A stretch of 64,000 nt of DNA, from positions 124,001 to 188,000 of the forward strand of contig JAWWNJ010000134.1 of NCBI GenBank assembly GCA_037176885.1, read 5' to 3'. This document shows positions 36,373 to 49,500 of the stretch, piece after piece. Below the pieces are notes generated by a model. It made no database searches. It was not told the DNA's origin and worked only from the letters and a program-made list of their open reading frames with translations. The stretch's first letter is position 1. Each line of letters begins with the position of its first letter. Made by a program: the position numbers and the translations under genes. The stretch comes from Favolaschia claudopus (taxonomy: Eukaryota; Basidiomycota; Agaricomycetes; Agaricales; Mycenaceae).

Positions 36373-39300
36373 CTACAACTCAAATTTATTTCGACTTATG
36401 GCACGACTCAACTTGCACAAGGTGTGCTCCACCATGAAGACGTCAAAGCAAATCTCGTCACGAACAACGGGAGGGAGATGTGCTTCCAGGGTCTCAAACA
36501 CCGTCTGAAATCCTCGTGTACAGTCCGCTGCAGTTGACCGCTTTGGTTTCCCCTTCGCATTCAAAGGGCGCGGAGGAATCAGACCAAGTTTTTCCAGTCC
36601 AGCAACTGCGCCCTTGTTCATCCACCAAATTGCCTCGCCCATCTCCTCGATGGTCGGCGGTGAGACGAGTTGGGGGCTGGTGTACGTGTAGTCGACGGCG
36701 AGGAGATATGAACCAAGCGGACCAAGATCCATGAAGCGGGGTGCGTTACCAACCCTGCCCCTCAGCCACTTCCAGAAGGTGGTGAAAGGCACAGCGGATC
36801 GGCCCTGATCACGCTCCCTCCGCAGCAAACCCTCAAGGTTTTCTGTTCGCACTGCAGCGCTGTAGTTGACCGCAAGACCGACCGTTCGTCCGTTGTTGTG
36901 AGGCCCGTAAGCAGCGGGATTGCAGAAGAAACCCGGGGCTGGATCCTGGCCATGCACACCACGATAGACCTCCGCCGCGTCGTCCATAGCCCTCTGGAAG
37001 TCGGCGTCGTCAGAATAGCGCAAGCGGGAAAGACGGAAGAATTCTGTTCCAAACGTGATGCCTCGGAAGATCAGGGCGCTGAGAAATCCAGAGTTCGTAG
37101 CAGCAAAGTCTCTTGCGAAGGGTCCCAATGGGCCGGCAGCGCGGCGTCTCGACGGCGCGAGCTCTCGGAAAGGACAAAAGTAGTCCATATCCCGCTGCAT
37201 CGTCTCCTGCCAAAGGGTCGGTGCGGGCAGCGTAGTACATCGCGTGGCTGCCAACGCCTCGTCAATGAAGTTGGTAAGCCGTATGAGTCGGCGATTCGGA
37301 GGGGGAGCGAGCTGAGACGTAGACGGTTCCGATGACGTAGCCTGTGAGATAAGACGGCCGACTGAAGAGGGAGCGTTGGTGGTAGAAGAATTGGTGAGTC
37401 GTGCGAGCCGGTGATTTGGAGACGGTTCTGATGGTGCGGTGCGGGAGATGAGACGACCGACTGACAAGGTAGCGTTGTTGGAAGGCAGCTCCTCGATCGG
37501 CATTTGCTGGCCAGGCGAGGCAACAATGTGCTCAGGGGCCGATGCCTGAGGTCTGCGAATCTGGCTAATGATCCCCCCCACCCGCACCAGCATCTGAGAC
37601 TCTTCGCTGAAGCGGCTGGCCAGAGGATGGGCCTGGAGCTGAGCACGAAGGGACGTGAACTCGCTCTCACAGTGCTCCCGCGCCGTAGAGTCCCCAAGGA
37701 TGTATTTACGCACTTGTGTATGTGCGCGCCACACCTCCTCCAACAGCAGTGCTTGTGGGCCAAGCGTGTCCGCAATAGCCTGAACCAGCCACGCTTGATA
37801 CCGAGCCATACCATCCACAGGAAACTTCAGCCATGAGGCAATAATGCGGGTGCAGGTCTGAACGACGGCACGGAGCAGTTCATCGGCAGAAGGGAAAATG
37901 CGGTTGCGCCTAAATCAAACCGAAATTTAATGGGATTTCACAGCCGCAAAGCATGACTCACCGATTCGTATAATCAAATGTTGACGGCGCAATCGGGAGC
38001 CCATAGTTTGAAGACACAAAGGCATACGACACGGCGCGACGCTCAAGCGCCGAGGCAACATCAAACGCCAGTCTTTGTATCCACCCGGTCGGCGTACCCC
38101 CCCTCTGACGCGCAGACAGCGCCTCCGAGATCTGCCGAGGGCAATATGCGTCAAGCCATCGCCACGCAAAGAAGTTCGTCAGCATGATGCACTCCCGATC
38201 CAAACGAGTCTGCAAGGACGTGAGCGCCTGAGCACTTTGCAGCTGTTCCAGCCCCGACCATACGGCCGCAAAGTGGACGGCCGTCGTATCGGCAGCCGGG
38301 GACCAGATCAAGGCTGAATATGCTGCGTCCAGTGACGGGCACTCCTGCTGGGCGCCTGACTGGATGAACAACGTCCACGCCGCCTCAACATCTTCACAAT
38401 TTCTTGCAATAGCCTCCCGCGTGAGAGCGGCAACCAACGCATTGGATCCTAACAAGCAAAATAAATTGAATATAGTTATCGAACATCATCAGCTCAGTGT
38501 CTAACCTGGATTCCGACTCGCCCTCAGCACACGCACACGTCCCTCCTCCATCGCCCCCAAACCAGCCCTATTCCATTCCGCGCTTTGCTGGTGTTGTGAA
38601 CGGCGTGTTGTCCGGTTCATGGACGGCTCAACCACGGCCTCCGTAGCCGCGCGGGTGTACGTTTGAGAAGCCCAAGCGCGGCGTGGAGGAGGGGCAGGTA
38701 CCGGTGATGCTATGTCTAGAACTGATCAGAAAGGTGCAAGGTATACAGAGAAAACTCATACCTCCAGCCGTCTGCGCTGTTTGTCGTGTACGTTTGCGTT
38801 GGGGCTCCTCTCCAGCATCTGATGAATGCAAGTCAGAGAGAGTGAAAGAGAATCGTAAGATGACTGACCAAGGCGCCCCTCGTCTACCTCCCGCCTCTTC
38901 CCGAGACTGGATCGCAACCTACGCGGCGACGAGTCATCCCTCTCGCTCTCCTCATCCCCTAAAAACACAGTCAATGCACAGCGTGATGTCGAAGACGTCA
39001 CACTCACCTCCCTCCTCTCCAGAACCTTGCCCTGCCTCCCCTGCCGTGCTTGTGCTGTCTCCTGAAAACCAAGTTAGAGAGAAGGCATGGATGTGTACCA
39101 TTCGACATACCTGCGTTGTTCATCTTGCGCCGACGGCGGCCGGCTACCGGAAGCTTAGCAGCAGAGGGCTGCTTGGCTCGGACACTGGAACGTGTGGCAC
39201 GAGGGGCCTTGGGTGCCGCCGAAGCGTCTGGAAGTATCTCTGCATCCGTCTCGTCTTCCCCCTCCTCCGTGTCCTCCTCCACCACCACCTTCTTCTTCTT

Positions 39301-41603
39301 GCGAGTTGCCTTCGGTTTAGCGGGATCCTTTGACTTCGCCGGCGCACTTCTCTTGCCACCCTTTGGAGCACTGGGGGGATTGGTGGGAGCTGGCTGCTCA
39401 TCGCCCCCGTCGTACTCCTCAACAAGACCGTCTGCAAGAAAGAAAAAGTGTCGTTAGCTTGGGAGCAGACGCAAAGCAAGACACACAAACCATACACCGC
39501 TGCCGAGGGTTTCGGGATGTGGTGCGGCAGCGGACCCTTGCTCCCAACCGACGGAATATGCATCGCGGCCCTAGCAGCCCAGGCGTCCCACGTCTCCCAC
39601 GCCTCGGAGCGCACAACATCTTGGTCAACCATCTCATCGTCGGCACACTCAACTCCATCCACCCACGGCCGCCGTTGACTCTCGGGCAAGCGATGGCCCG
39701 GCGCAAACTCCCATGAACCGGTATTCACCCGCTTGCCATCTAGCTCGGTGGTGATGGACTGGAGGAAGAGGTCGGGATCAATCCGGACCTTGTAGTGCGA
39801 GGGGAGTTGGAGAAGGAAGTAGTAGACCATAAGGAGAAGGGAGCGAGCGATGAAAGTGACGAGCGACTCTTGGTCCATCATGAGCACGCCCTCACGCACA
39901 AACGATGCCCGTGTCGTCGTCGCAGGACCCGGCCAGCCCTTCTCGACGCGGTTCGTTACACTAGAAAGAAGACTCAGAAGAATTCCAGCGGCAGAAAAAA
40001 ACAGCACGAACCCCGCGTGAAGCATCTCTGGCGGGAAGATGAAAGCTTGGTTGTTGGGAAGGGCACCAAGGGTCCAGCGTGCCGTGCCGTTCATCATGCG
40101 AGAGGGCGGGTAGAAGATGAGGACGAAACGGTAAGCAAACTTGTAAAGTTTAGCGGGCTCGCCGTTGACAAGGTTTGGGCTGCAAAGAGGTGGTGTGCCG
40201 CCGTGACGCCGCAAGCCGGAGAAGTTGATGGATGTGTGGCGATCGAGAACAATGAAAACACCGAGTTCGAGGATGTGAAAGAACCCGGGGGTGTATTGCT
40301 CACCCTCCGGCAAATCCTCTGGAAGATCGCTGTTGGCGCTCATGTGGGAGAAGTGGGCCGGGTCGTCTTTGTTATCGGTGTGGGCCCCGCCAAAAAAACC
40401 CATGTCAGACGCGAGCGTCGGCGCTGGAATCCCATGTTTAGCGGCATCCCGAAAACAGACAAATGGTGACGAGACTCACCGCCTTCCTCAGCGTCACTCT
40501 GCGGAACATCCTCCTCCTCCTCCTCCTCCCCCTCTGCTTGTCGCGTCTTCGGTCGTTTCGCCGATGCAACGTTCGCCTGACAAGTACCGTAGGGGTGGTT
40601 GGCTGCAACGCCTACCCGTGGTGTGTTGCTCAAGGAGGACAGCTGCTGTATACGCTCCCGCACTTCGCGCGGAGCCTCACTGAATGCTGCAGCTGAGATA
40701 GCTGCACCGGCCTAGCCAATCAATCAGCTGGGTCAAGCTGGATATGAGACGAAGAACGCACCATCAACAGCCGCCGACGAATCCGAGCATCATTCTCGAC
40801 CTCTTCGCTCGTCATTTTGGCGGCAGCGTTTGGAGCCACAATAGAGGTCGGGGACTCCCCTGACGGGCCCAACGTGTAGCATCGGGCCGGCGGCTGGACT
40901 GACTTGCAAATCTTGCTCCGCTCGTACGCAATGCCGCCGGTCGGGGGGTCGTGAGTGCGATTGCCCTTCTCGTTGACCTTGTACTTCGGTCGAGTGCGTG
41001 TCCGCAGATGACGCGGTCCAAGGAACTCGTCACGGGCGGCATCGAACTCGTCCAGCATCTCGCGGGTAACGACACGCCTATGAAATTCATATGAACACGA
41101 ATATCCAGCCGTATAGACTGAACCTCACGCACCCGCCAGTGACCCAACATTGAATCATGTCTTCCTCCGCCTGCTGAGACCCTTGGATGCTTCGCGCGAA
41201 GACCGCATCACCCTCGCGCAACTGCAAGAGTCCTAGAGAACTATTACACTGTGTACACAGATTGTGATTGACAATACGCACCTCTTGCCTTCAGTTCAGC
41301 CAATGTGCCGGCCGGGATTTGCCTCTGCTTCTCCCGAGCCCAAGTTTCCTTCAAGCCGGCAACGCTAGTGTCTTGGAAATAAACGTAGGTGGTGCCCGGT
41401 ATTCCCGCGCGCTGGGGGTGATTCTTCACAATGAAAAGGCGCGCGAGAGTCGGATCCCGACCGGGGAGTCTCAAGAACGGTGGGTGGTGTGAGTGGGTGC
41501 CGAGACGATGTCCCAACGGAGACGGTTTGGGTTTCGTGGGTGAAGAGTTTTGACGCGATGAACCGGCAGCAGCAGGAACTTGCCCTCGAAGAACGGGAGC
41601 CAT
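36373..41603 (-). CDS. 2-oxoglutarate/Fe(II) dioxygenase, TET/JBP-like, 1,537 aa
   Basis: Thirteen exons splice in phase: 41603-41282, 41232-41133, 41077-40762, 40711-40480, 40423-40012, 39960-39491, 39431-39111, 39061-39008, 38958-38869, 38818-38762, 38721-38506, 38448-37962 and 37909-36373. The dioxygenase core covers residues ~330-430: His338-x-Asp340 in GAHTDNKDD, the distal His397 in LRRHGGTPP, and Arg422 in YRFVLIFYPP, which would hold Fe(II) and 2-oxoglutarate. An acidic patch (GEEEEEED) precedes it. A long basic, disordered linker (KKKK, RRRRK) follows, suited to DNA or chromatin. The C-terminal ~700 residues are lineage-specific. TET/JBP enzymes oxidise 5-methylpyrimidines in DNA, and basidiomycete copies have been reported next to transposons. 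The DNA substrate here is inferred, not shown. Confidence 0.75.
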
Positions 41604-41678
41604 AACGAAGGTGGTAGGGAGAAAGAGAGAGAGGGATGGCGGATTCAGAGCACCAGTGCGGCGTATCGTCGCCGCACA

Positions 41679-41729
41679 ATGACGCAGTTGGATTGGGAGC
41701 TTGCGCTCGGTTAAATCCAACTGCGTCAT
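41679..41729. promoter_or_regulatory. Inverted repeat upstream of the dioxygenase gene
   Basis: A perfect 16-bp inverted repeat (ATGACGCAGTTGGATT at 41679-41694; its complement at 41714-41729) is separated by 19 nt and flanked by further imperfect pairing to about 41659-41749. It sits 76-126 nt upstream of the ATG. A related pair with ATGACGNAGTT occurs upstream of the 197-aa gene, so it is probably an operator or transcription factor site. Confidence 0.5.
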
Positions 41730-42300
41730 CGTTCCGCGAAGATACGGCGTCGGATTCCCGCTCAATGATGCCGCGCTCCCCGCCATTGGCTGGACGACGC
41801 CTCGGAACGCCGCTCCGCAGCATTGATTTCCGCCAAGACATTCTCGTCTTGAATTTCTCCCTAATGCCTCCCCCTGCCCTACGCACAATCTCGTACGAAG
41901 ATGCGCGACGTCTACCTTGCGAATTTCACGCGGCTGGTATTGTTCAGCAGCACAGAGGGCAGTGGTTTCTCGACCTGTGCTTGTTGGGTCAGTACTACTT
42001 GCCAATGTATTGCCTTACGCCTTCTTACCGCACCTATTTCAGAGCACCTGTTGATCAAATACGGTATAGAATTGTGTTGCGCACGATAAACATTGTTGAA
42101 CTTAACCTCCAACCCTAGTTCGGACGACCGGAGTGCCCGCCGAAGCAGACGTTGAAGCGACAGACGGAACGGCGCACATGTGCGGAATGGAGAGAAAATG
42201 AATACGGATAGATGTACATTGTCGACGACTTTAAGAACATTTTATTGAAAGACAGAAACCCTCGGGGAAGACAGATGTTCGGTGACCCCGACTGACAGTC
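41730..42300. other. Spacer between dioxygenase promoter and non-coding core
   Basis: A plus-strand frame (41636-42118) runs through the inverted repeat and has no domain; I do not regard it as a gene. No other structure seen. Confidence 0.4.
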
Positions 42301-45300
42301 CTCAAAGAGCATTGTGTGAGTTTGCAGAAGACGAAGAAGAATCGACTAAGTTACTTACATTCTGATTTCGGATAGACGTCTATTGACAGTGCGATGGGCG
42401 GCGGCGCAGAAGGTCAAATCGAGACGCGGGGGCGGTGGGCGGCATTGAGCAGGGTCGGGTCGTGCCTTGGTTTGGGCTGTGAGACCTACAAACAAATTAG
42501 CTCTCTATTTTCTTTTGGATTTCAAGGATTTGTGAGGATTGACGTCGGACAGCGCGGGAGCGGCGGTGCCGAGACCGAAATCGAGACACGGAGGCGATGG
42601 GCGGGTTTGAGTACTGTCTAGGCGTGCGTGAGTTTGCAGTGCGGGAGCCCGAGACAAAGTACAAATCTACCTTTTTGTATTTCGAAGAATTGTCTGCATG
42701 GATGTCGACGGCGCGATGGCGGCGGCGCTGGGGGCAATAGCGGATGCGGGAGAGGTAGGGGTGTTGTTACAAGCTACCGTATGCGCGTTAGCCTACGGCA
42801 AACGAAGAAGGATTGAGTGAATTACTCACATTTTGATTTCAGCTCTGATTTTGAGGCGGTGGGTGATGGGGGCGGCGCGGGCGGGCGATCGGCGGCGCCG
42901 AAGGCGATAGCGAGCACAGGGGACGTTAGAATGTAGTCATACGCTACCGTAAGCACGTTAGTTCACGGGAAACGAAGAAGAGATGAGTGAATTACTCACA
43001 TTTTGACTTCAGATCTGATTTTAAGGCCGTGGGTGATTGGGGCGGCGCGGGCGGGCGATCGGCGACGCCTACGGCAATAGCGAGCACAGGGGACGTTAGA
43101 GGGTAGTCGAACGCTGAAATGGGTGCGTTAGTTCACGGAAATCGAAGAAGAAATGAGTGAATTACTCACATCTTGATTTCAAGTCTGATTTTGAGGTGAT
43201 GGGTGATTGGGGCGGCGCGGGCGGGCGATCGGCGGCGCCGAAAAGCAAATGTAGGCGCGGGGGCGATGGGACGCATCCGGAGTCTGGGCGTGCGTTGGGT
43301 TGGGCGGTGGAATGTACAAACAAATTATGAATCTGACTTTTTTATATTTCGAGGATTTTGGACGATCGACGTCGACGGCGCAGCAACGGCGGCGAGGAGG
43401 ACCGAATAGAGACTCGGGGGCAATAGACAGCATCGGATGGGGTCTGGGCATGCGTTGATCTGGGTTGTGAGAGCTCGAAACAAGCTAGATATTTACCTTT
43501 ATAGATTTCGGAGATTTTTGAGAATCGGCGTCAACAACCCGGCGGCGGCGGTGACGGCGGTGATAGCGGAAACAAGAGAAGTTGGAAGGAGAGACGAACG
43601 CTACCGTGTGGTGTTATTTCACAAGAAAGAACGAAGTATTGAGTGAACCACTAACATTTTTCACCTAGATGTGATTTTGAGGTGAAGACGGCCGGGGGTG
43701 ACGCGCGCGGGTGATTGACGCCTTATTTTGGTGCTTGGGAATCGGGGATTTAGAGGAATACAGTGCGAGAATGCCTGAGGGCGTAAAACGCTCGTCAGGC
43801 AACGCGTCGAGGACGAGATGGATGAGAGTTGTTGGTGAGAGCTGTCACTAGTAGGTCACACTGTGATCTTGGTTCTGAGTATGCCGAGCCCCGCGCCGAG
43901 CCCACGACCGGGCGGCGGGCCGCGTTCGTTCGTTTTGACTTGCCGTTTAACTCAAATTTGGAGTTGTCGAGCTTGAAATTGACCCGGACGGTGAGCCGAC
44001 TTTTTGTTTTCCGTGGTTTCTCTTGAGATGAAGTCAGCTGCGAGCCGTTGAGTGCTACAGTTCGTTGAGTTCAACTTGATCATGTGTGGAATATCAGTAT
44101 CAGGTACTCCTAGATATTTCTGCCTATCCCCAGATCTATAGCTACTGTAGTACTTGTCAATGGATTGACTTTAGGATCTGTGAGGATAAGCAAGATTACA
44201 TTTATTTCAACTTTGGATCGGCGGACCGTCCGAGAAGACGAAACAAGTCAGGTCGAGGTGAAATGCAGAGAATTGAGTGGAACACATACCTTGGTTCAAG
44301 CGGAGTTGGGTGGGGTGTCGAGTTAGAGTCGGGGCGGCGAATGGAAACAAATTAGCTGTAAATGTAATTGAATTATCAGATGGAATCAACGGAAACGAAA
44401 CAAATACTACTCACCTCCCGAATTCAGATTCAACTCGCAAATTTGATTCAAGACGGCGTTGTATCGTACTTGTGGAATTGAACTACATTGAATTGAAGTC
44501 TTCATTCCTTTGAACTCGGCGTCGAAATAAGGTGGATGAGGCACCTATAAGACTTCTATGAGCGAAAGAATGAACGAGAAGAAACCGAACTCGACTCACC
44601 AACATAGTACTTGAATTGAACAAGTTGAACTTGAATGAATAAAGATTGAACAGTTGGATACCACAAGATGTGACGACTCTTCCAAAGGATTAAGGTCAGC
44701 CTCGAGTCGAGGCAATATGTAGTTGGTTAGTTAAGTAGTTGAATAGACTACTTACGAGCAAGGTTTCAAACATACCTTGCCAATTGAAACACGCGCGCGA
44801 TTGTCTCCTCTCGTACGTCTGGGCATTCTATAGCTACTGTAATTTGAACTCAGTCAGTATTACTATTAGTCAACCAGCATTTGAAATTGAATTCACACCC
44901 CAGCAAGCCTACCTTGCATAGTCTCGGCGGCGTTCAAACGGGAGTTGACCTTGCAATCAAACAGGTGTAAGTAGTTTCGGCCTCTAGAGAAAGAGAATGA
45001 ATGGTGAAGTCAGTATCAGTACTTTGCCTTCGCGGCAAATGCTTGAAGTTGAATCGGAGTAACAATATGAACGCACCTGAGGGTGTACGAGCATAGTGGG
45101 GCATTGACTTGGTAAGGGTGAGTTGAGTTGAGGTTGAACCGGCATGGTTTCGGCCTGTACAGAGTCGGAGCTGAGTTGAGGTCTAGTAGTGAAGGAAGGA
45201 GTAAAGAAATTCAAGGTTTGAGTGCGCACCGGTAGAGTTTTCGGTATTGAATCGAAGTATAATGAACCAATAGAGCTAGGATTGTATAGTTAGCGTAATA

Positions 45301-46470
45301 GGATGTATAGCTAACGAGTTGCGCAACTAAGCGAAGCGTAACGCACTAATTCAATCGCAATCAACCCGTTTGACCAAAATTTACTCCGACCTAACCCCGC
45401 CCTCTGCTGCCGTTTTGAGTCTACAAACCGTCAAGTCAGCGTGAATTCCGACCCAAACGAATAAATACAACGCACTACAATGTCCGTATTTACCCGAATA
45501 AATCGATTTTTATACAAAAGCCTGCGCGAATTCGTGAAATTCAATTCAAATATGCTGAAAATCACTTACCTGAGTGGAGAACGAGACGAATCTGAGCGAA
45601 TTTGTATCAACTCGAAAGAAGGTAAACGAAGACAAACTGAAAACTCACCAAGTCAAAGTTCAACAAATGAAGCCGACTGAGCTGATAGAGTCAGTTAGCG
45701 CGTTGAGCGCGGAAAACAAGTTCCCGACGCCGCCGACATGCCACCACCTGCACGACACCTCAAACTCGCCGCCGCCGCCATTCGCTCGCCTCCCAAGACA
45801 CCTGCAAAACACTGAATCCACTCCGCCAACTCACCCGCGGTCACCAACACGGACCTCGTGCCCGACACCTCGTTCCAATCCCGCCCTCACATCTCGCACT
45901 CCCAGCTCCAAACACGTCGGGGACGCAAGATCCCTGCACAAGCGCCGCGGGCGCCTAACTGGTCAAATCAGCGCGCGCGTACGATGGAAATCGACACGAC
46001 GCACCTCCACTTGCGCCGAATGTCAAGTCCCCCACGCGCCGTATCCGCTCCGATCCCGCCGTTCCGACTCTACAAACAGTCAAGTCACTGGTCGGCGTCA
46101 AATTAAGGAAAGCGAATCAAAATAGTGTACCGCGTCCGTGATTGCCAAAATGAACTGATTTCCATACAAACTCTGCTCGATTTCGTCAAAATTAATTCAA
46201 ATACACTGAAATCACTTGCCTGAGTGGAGTACAAAATGAAACGAGACGAGTCCGAGCGAATTGGAATTGGAACGAAGCAAAGTAAACGAAACAAGCGGAA
46301 ACTCACCAAGGCAACACGGCGGCAGAGGTTTTCAAGCAGAACGAGCTGTTGAATTGAGTCAGCGCATTGAAACCAAGAAAGAAGAGAAAATTTGATTTAT
46401 ACCTAAGGTAGCGAGAAAGTTGTTCGAGCGGACGTAGCGGCTCGAACGTAAGTATACAATCTGTGGAGAG
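42300..46470 (-). ncRNA. Putative intron-rich non-coding transcription unit, left arm
   Basis: On the minus strand there are many consensus donors: near 42357 (GTAAGT), 44286 (GTATGT), 44412 (GTGAGT), 44601 (GTGAGT), 44755 (GTAAGT), 44775 (GTATGT), 45078 (GTGCGT), 45232 (GTGCGC), 45567 (GTAAGT) and 46303 (GTGAGT). Matching acceptors carry CTAAC/CTGAC branch sites 15-25 nt before AG. The intervening exons are short, full of stops and resemble no protein. It reads as a spliced RNA without coding capacity. A long-dead gene or coincidental splice motifs are the alternatives. It contains the tandem repeat at 42815-43330. Confidence 0.4.
42815..43330. repeat. Tandem repeat of about 170 bp, three copies
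   Basis: Three imperfect units start with GAGTGAATTACTCACAT near 42816, 42985 and 43155. Each continues into a GGCGGCGCGGGCGGGCGATC block and a GAGCACAGGGGACGTTAG block (the last block is absent in copy 3). A more distant copy begins near 43640. The unit's first motif contains a minus-strand splice donor. Confidence 0.75.
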
Positions 46471-46599
46471 CTAACTAGTACAAGGTCAAACAAAGCAAAC
46501 TGAAATCAAATCAACCGGAACGAAGAAAGTAAACAAAAGAAATTGCGTAATAGGATGTATAGGTAACGAGTTAGTCACTGAATGATTTACAGTAGTGTT

Positions 46600-49500
46600 T
46601 TGTTTGATTTCACCCTCTTCCTCGCTCCCGAACGCAGTTTGCCAACATCAACTTCAATCTCGATCAACATCGATTCAACGGTTTGAATGGGTTAGATACG
46701 GATTCTCTAGACTCACAGGTACGTTTCTTGAACCTTTTTCTTCAGTCCTTTTCAACGTTTGATTGACCCGCTTTCATTTCTTCAGTTCGCCAACTTTTCC
46801 TACTAATTCAAACCAAACGTGCTAATTTGCTTCAACCGTAACAACAGGCTGAGGCGAGTTTTCTTTTAGTCTATTGCTTCGATCGATTCCAACTTCGTTG
46901 ACTCTCTTCTAGCCTTCAACTTTGACTTGACGAACACATTAACACCCAGATTCTGACTCTTTGAGGTGAAGATTTCAAGTCGTTGTGTTGTGTTCAAACG
47001 GTGCGTCGTTCTGCTCTTCTCGTTAATTCAGCTATCGAACTGACTTGTTCCTTTTCTACGTTTGCAGATCTAACGAATCCGGTGTTGTTTCAAGTCGAAA
47101 CCAGGGATTCAACTCGGGAGGTACGTCTTGCTGTTCAAATTTGCATAACAAGTCAACTGACTCCCCGCTCCTCTAGAACTTGAACTCTTACTATATTCTC
47201 ATAGGTATGTAAACCTCTATTTCTATGGTCGATTCAATCCGCTAACATACTCGCTTCTTGTCTTACAGATCCGAGCCCGTTTGACTGTTATGACCTGTTA
47301 TGACCTCGGATTGGGGGGGTCTTGGTTGGATTGAACCCGAGTCTTAGGTTCGGTTTAATTGGTGCGTCGCTTCAATTCTTTGAATTCTATTCGATTCAAC
47401 CTACTTCGCATGTCCTCGCTGATTAGTCGTGGTTCCGGTTCAAGCGTATTGAAACGAAATCAGTGCGTTGTTTTTCACGCCTACTTTCTCTTCAACATTG
47501 CTGACTTCGTTCTAATTGATAGCTATACGCGACAAGTTTTCTCTTGGTGCGAATCCTTGATTCTTACTCTATGCCCGTTCACTAACTTGGTTGCTTTCAG
47601 ATTTTAGACTCCATTTTCAAGCTCGATGGATTACTGACTGGGATATTGACTTGTACGAAGGTTGCGGCGGTTGAAGGTATGTTTGACTTGAATGTATCGT
47701 CTCTGATCCTCACTGACTTGGTTCAACTCTATAGCAGATGACGACGGCGCATCACAATGGTGAGTTTCTTGATACTCTGACTCGTAATAGCGCGATGAGA
47801 CTGACTACAACTTTTCACAGTGTCTTGTTGAATAGGCCGAAGGCATTGGGGTTAGATTGAGGGTCGTCGGTGTTGGCGGATGAAAGGTTGCTCTAGGTGC
47901 GTTGTCTTCAGTCTCTTTGATATTTCTTTCAACTTGCTGACCCTTTGATTGCCTTCACAGAGCGGGTGTTGTCAATTACGGGACGGACTTGACTTCCATT
48001 CAACTGAAAGGTGTGTGTTCGAGCTAACATTTCATTCAACTTTTTCTGAAACCAGGTCTTCCTTTGTGCTATAGCCTTCAAATGCGAAACTACACAGTGG
48101 TATGCAATAATTTAATTCATCATTGCTTCAATTGCTTCAAATCTGACCTTGCTTGCTATCGGACTGTAGGTATCGTTCGATACTCGGCTTGTTTCGGCGC
48201 CTCGGTAATAACCAAATCGACCTTGTTTTCTTACTCCACTGACTTCATTCCTTCAGGATACACTTGAATTCAATCCCTCGGCGTCTTCTATGAAGGATTG
48301 GGCTGTGGATATGAGAGGGAAATGAGTTTACTATTAAACAAGGTGCGCAATCGATTACTTCGCATATCTCACCTGATCTGACTTTCTCTTCATCCCAAGC
48401 CCTTGCTCGTTCGAGACCATGCTACCGTATACTGAGACTATGGTGGTGCGCACAGATTTCTCTTCACTTTCCACTTCACGCTTGAACGCTCGCTAACTTG
48501 AATTTTAAATCCCTCAAGGCCGAAACTACGACTCTTTGAATTCAAATCCAAAATCACCGATCTCTTTCACCTCAACGCTAACCCTATACAACTACGTGAA
48601 CCGATTCTGTTATCGTCTCGGGAAATTCTAACTGACTTCGTCTTTGAGAGCTAATCCTAGTTTCTGGTAGTTCAAGGAATTCTCGCTATACTGAAACTAT
48701 GACGGTGCGTTCGACGTGAAGTTATACTTCACGCCTTGCTCCACATTGACCGAACCCTCGCAGTCAGGTAGATCAAAACTATCGCGGTTTGAGTTGTAAT
48801 TCAACTCCGCCCGGTCCTTTCTCTTACGCCGAGACTACGCTCGCATTGTGAGTTGATTGTTGAATTGCGCGTGTGTTTTCAACTGCGATAGGTACGCGAG
48901 TATTGACTCGAGTCGGTACTGACCTTAACCTTTGAAGGCCTGCTTGTTGTTCAGGTAAGCTTTCATTCGTTCGTTCGGCTTCCTGTTGATAACCTAGTTT
49001 CGACTTCAATTCAAGTATCATTCCAATTCAACTTCAGGCAAGCTAGTTCAAATTTTTGTTTCGTCTTAATCTTATACTCGCCCTTCACAGGTTTCATCCA
49101 CATTATATTCAGAGCCTCACTTGAGTGGCTTCAAGTAATTGAGTTGAGATACACTCCGGAAAGCAATGCGCATTGACTCGGAAGTTGCACATTTCGACTG
49201 GTAAGCTTTATCGAATCCATTTTCAACATATTCTTTCATTCAATTTCGTTTCGATCTTTTCGATTCGCGTCGCGTTCGTCTCCCTTCAATTCAAATCACT
49301 CAATCATTCTTGCTTCCTTCCATTCACCGTTTCGACTGAATTGAATTGAGCGGTAGATTTGGAGGAGTCGAGCATGTTGAGGATTTCGGTGAGCCTCGCG
49401 TTCGGTTGGTTATGTACATTTCGAGTTGATACTGGAAATGGTTTCCAGTTACAATCAAACAACATAAATAGGACCTATTTCGCGTTCGAGCTTTACGCGC

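Noticed and set aside
39961..40011. Reading through the 51-nt intron of the dioxygenase gene as coding
   Set aside because: The frame stays open, but the stretch has a donor, a T-rich tract and a TAG acceptor, and would insert a hydrophobic segment next to the dioxygenase core; splicing is more likely.
41636..42118. 160-aa plus-strand gene upstream of the dioxygenase
   Set aside because: It translates the palindromic promoter and has no domain or supported start.
42815..43330. CRISPR-like array
   Set aside because: Units are ~170 bp, diverged along their whole length and lack a short repeat/unique spacer pattern; the host is eukaryotic.
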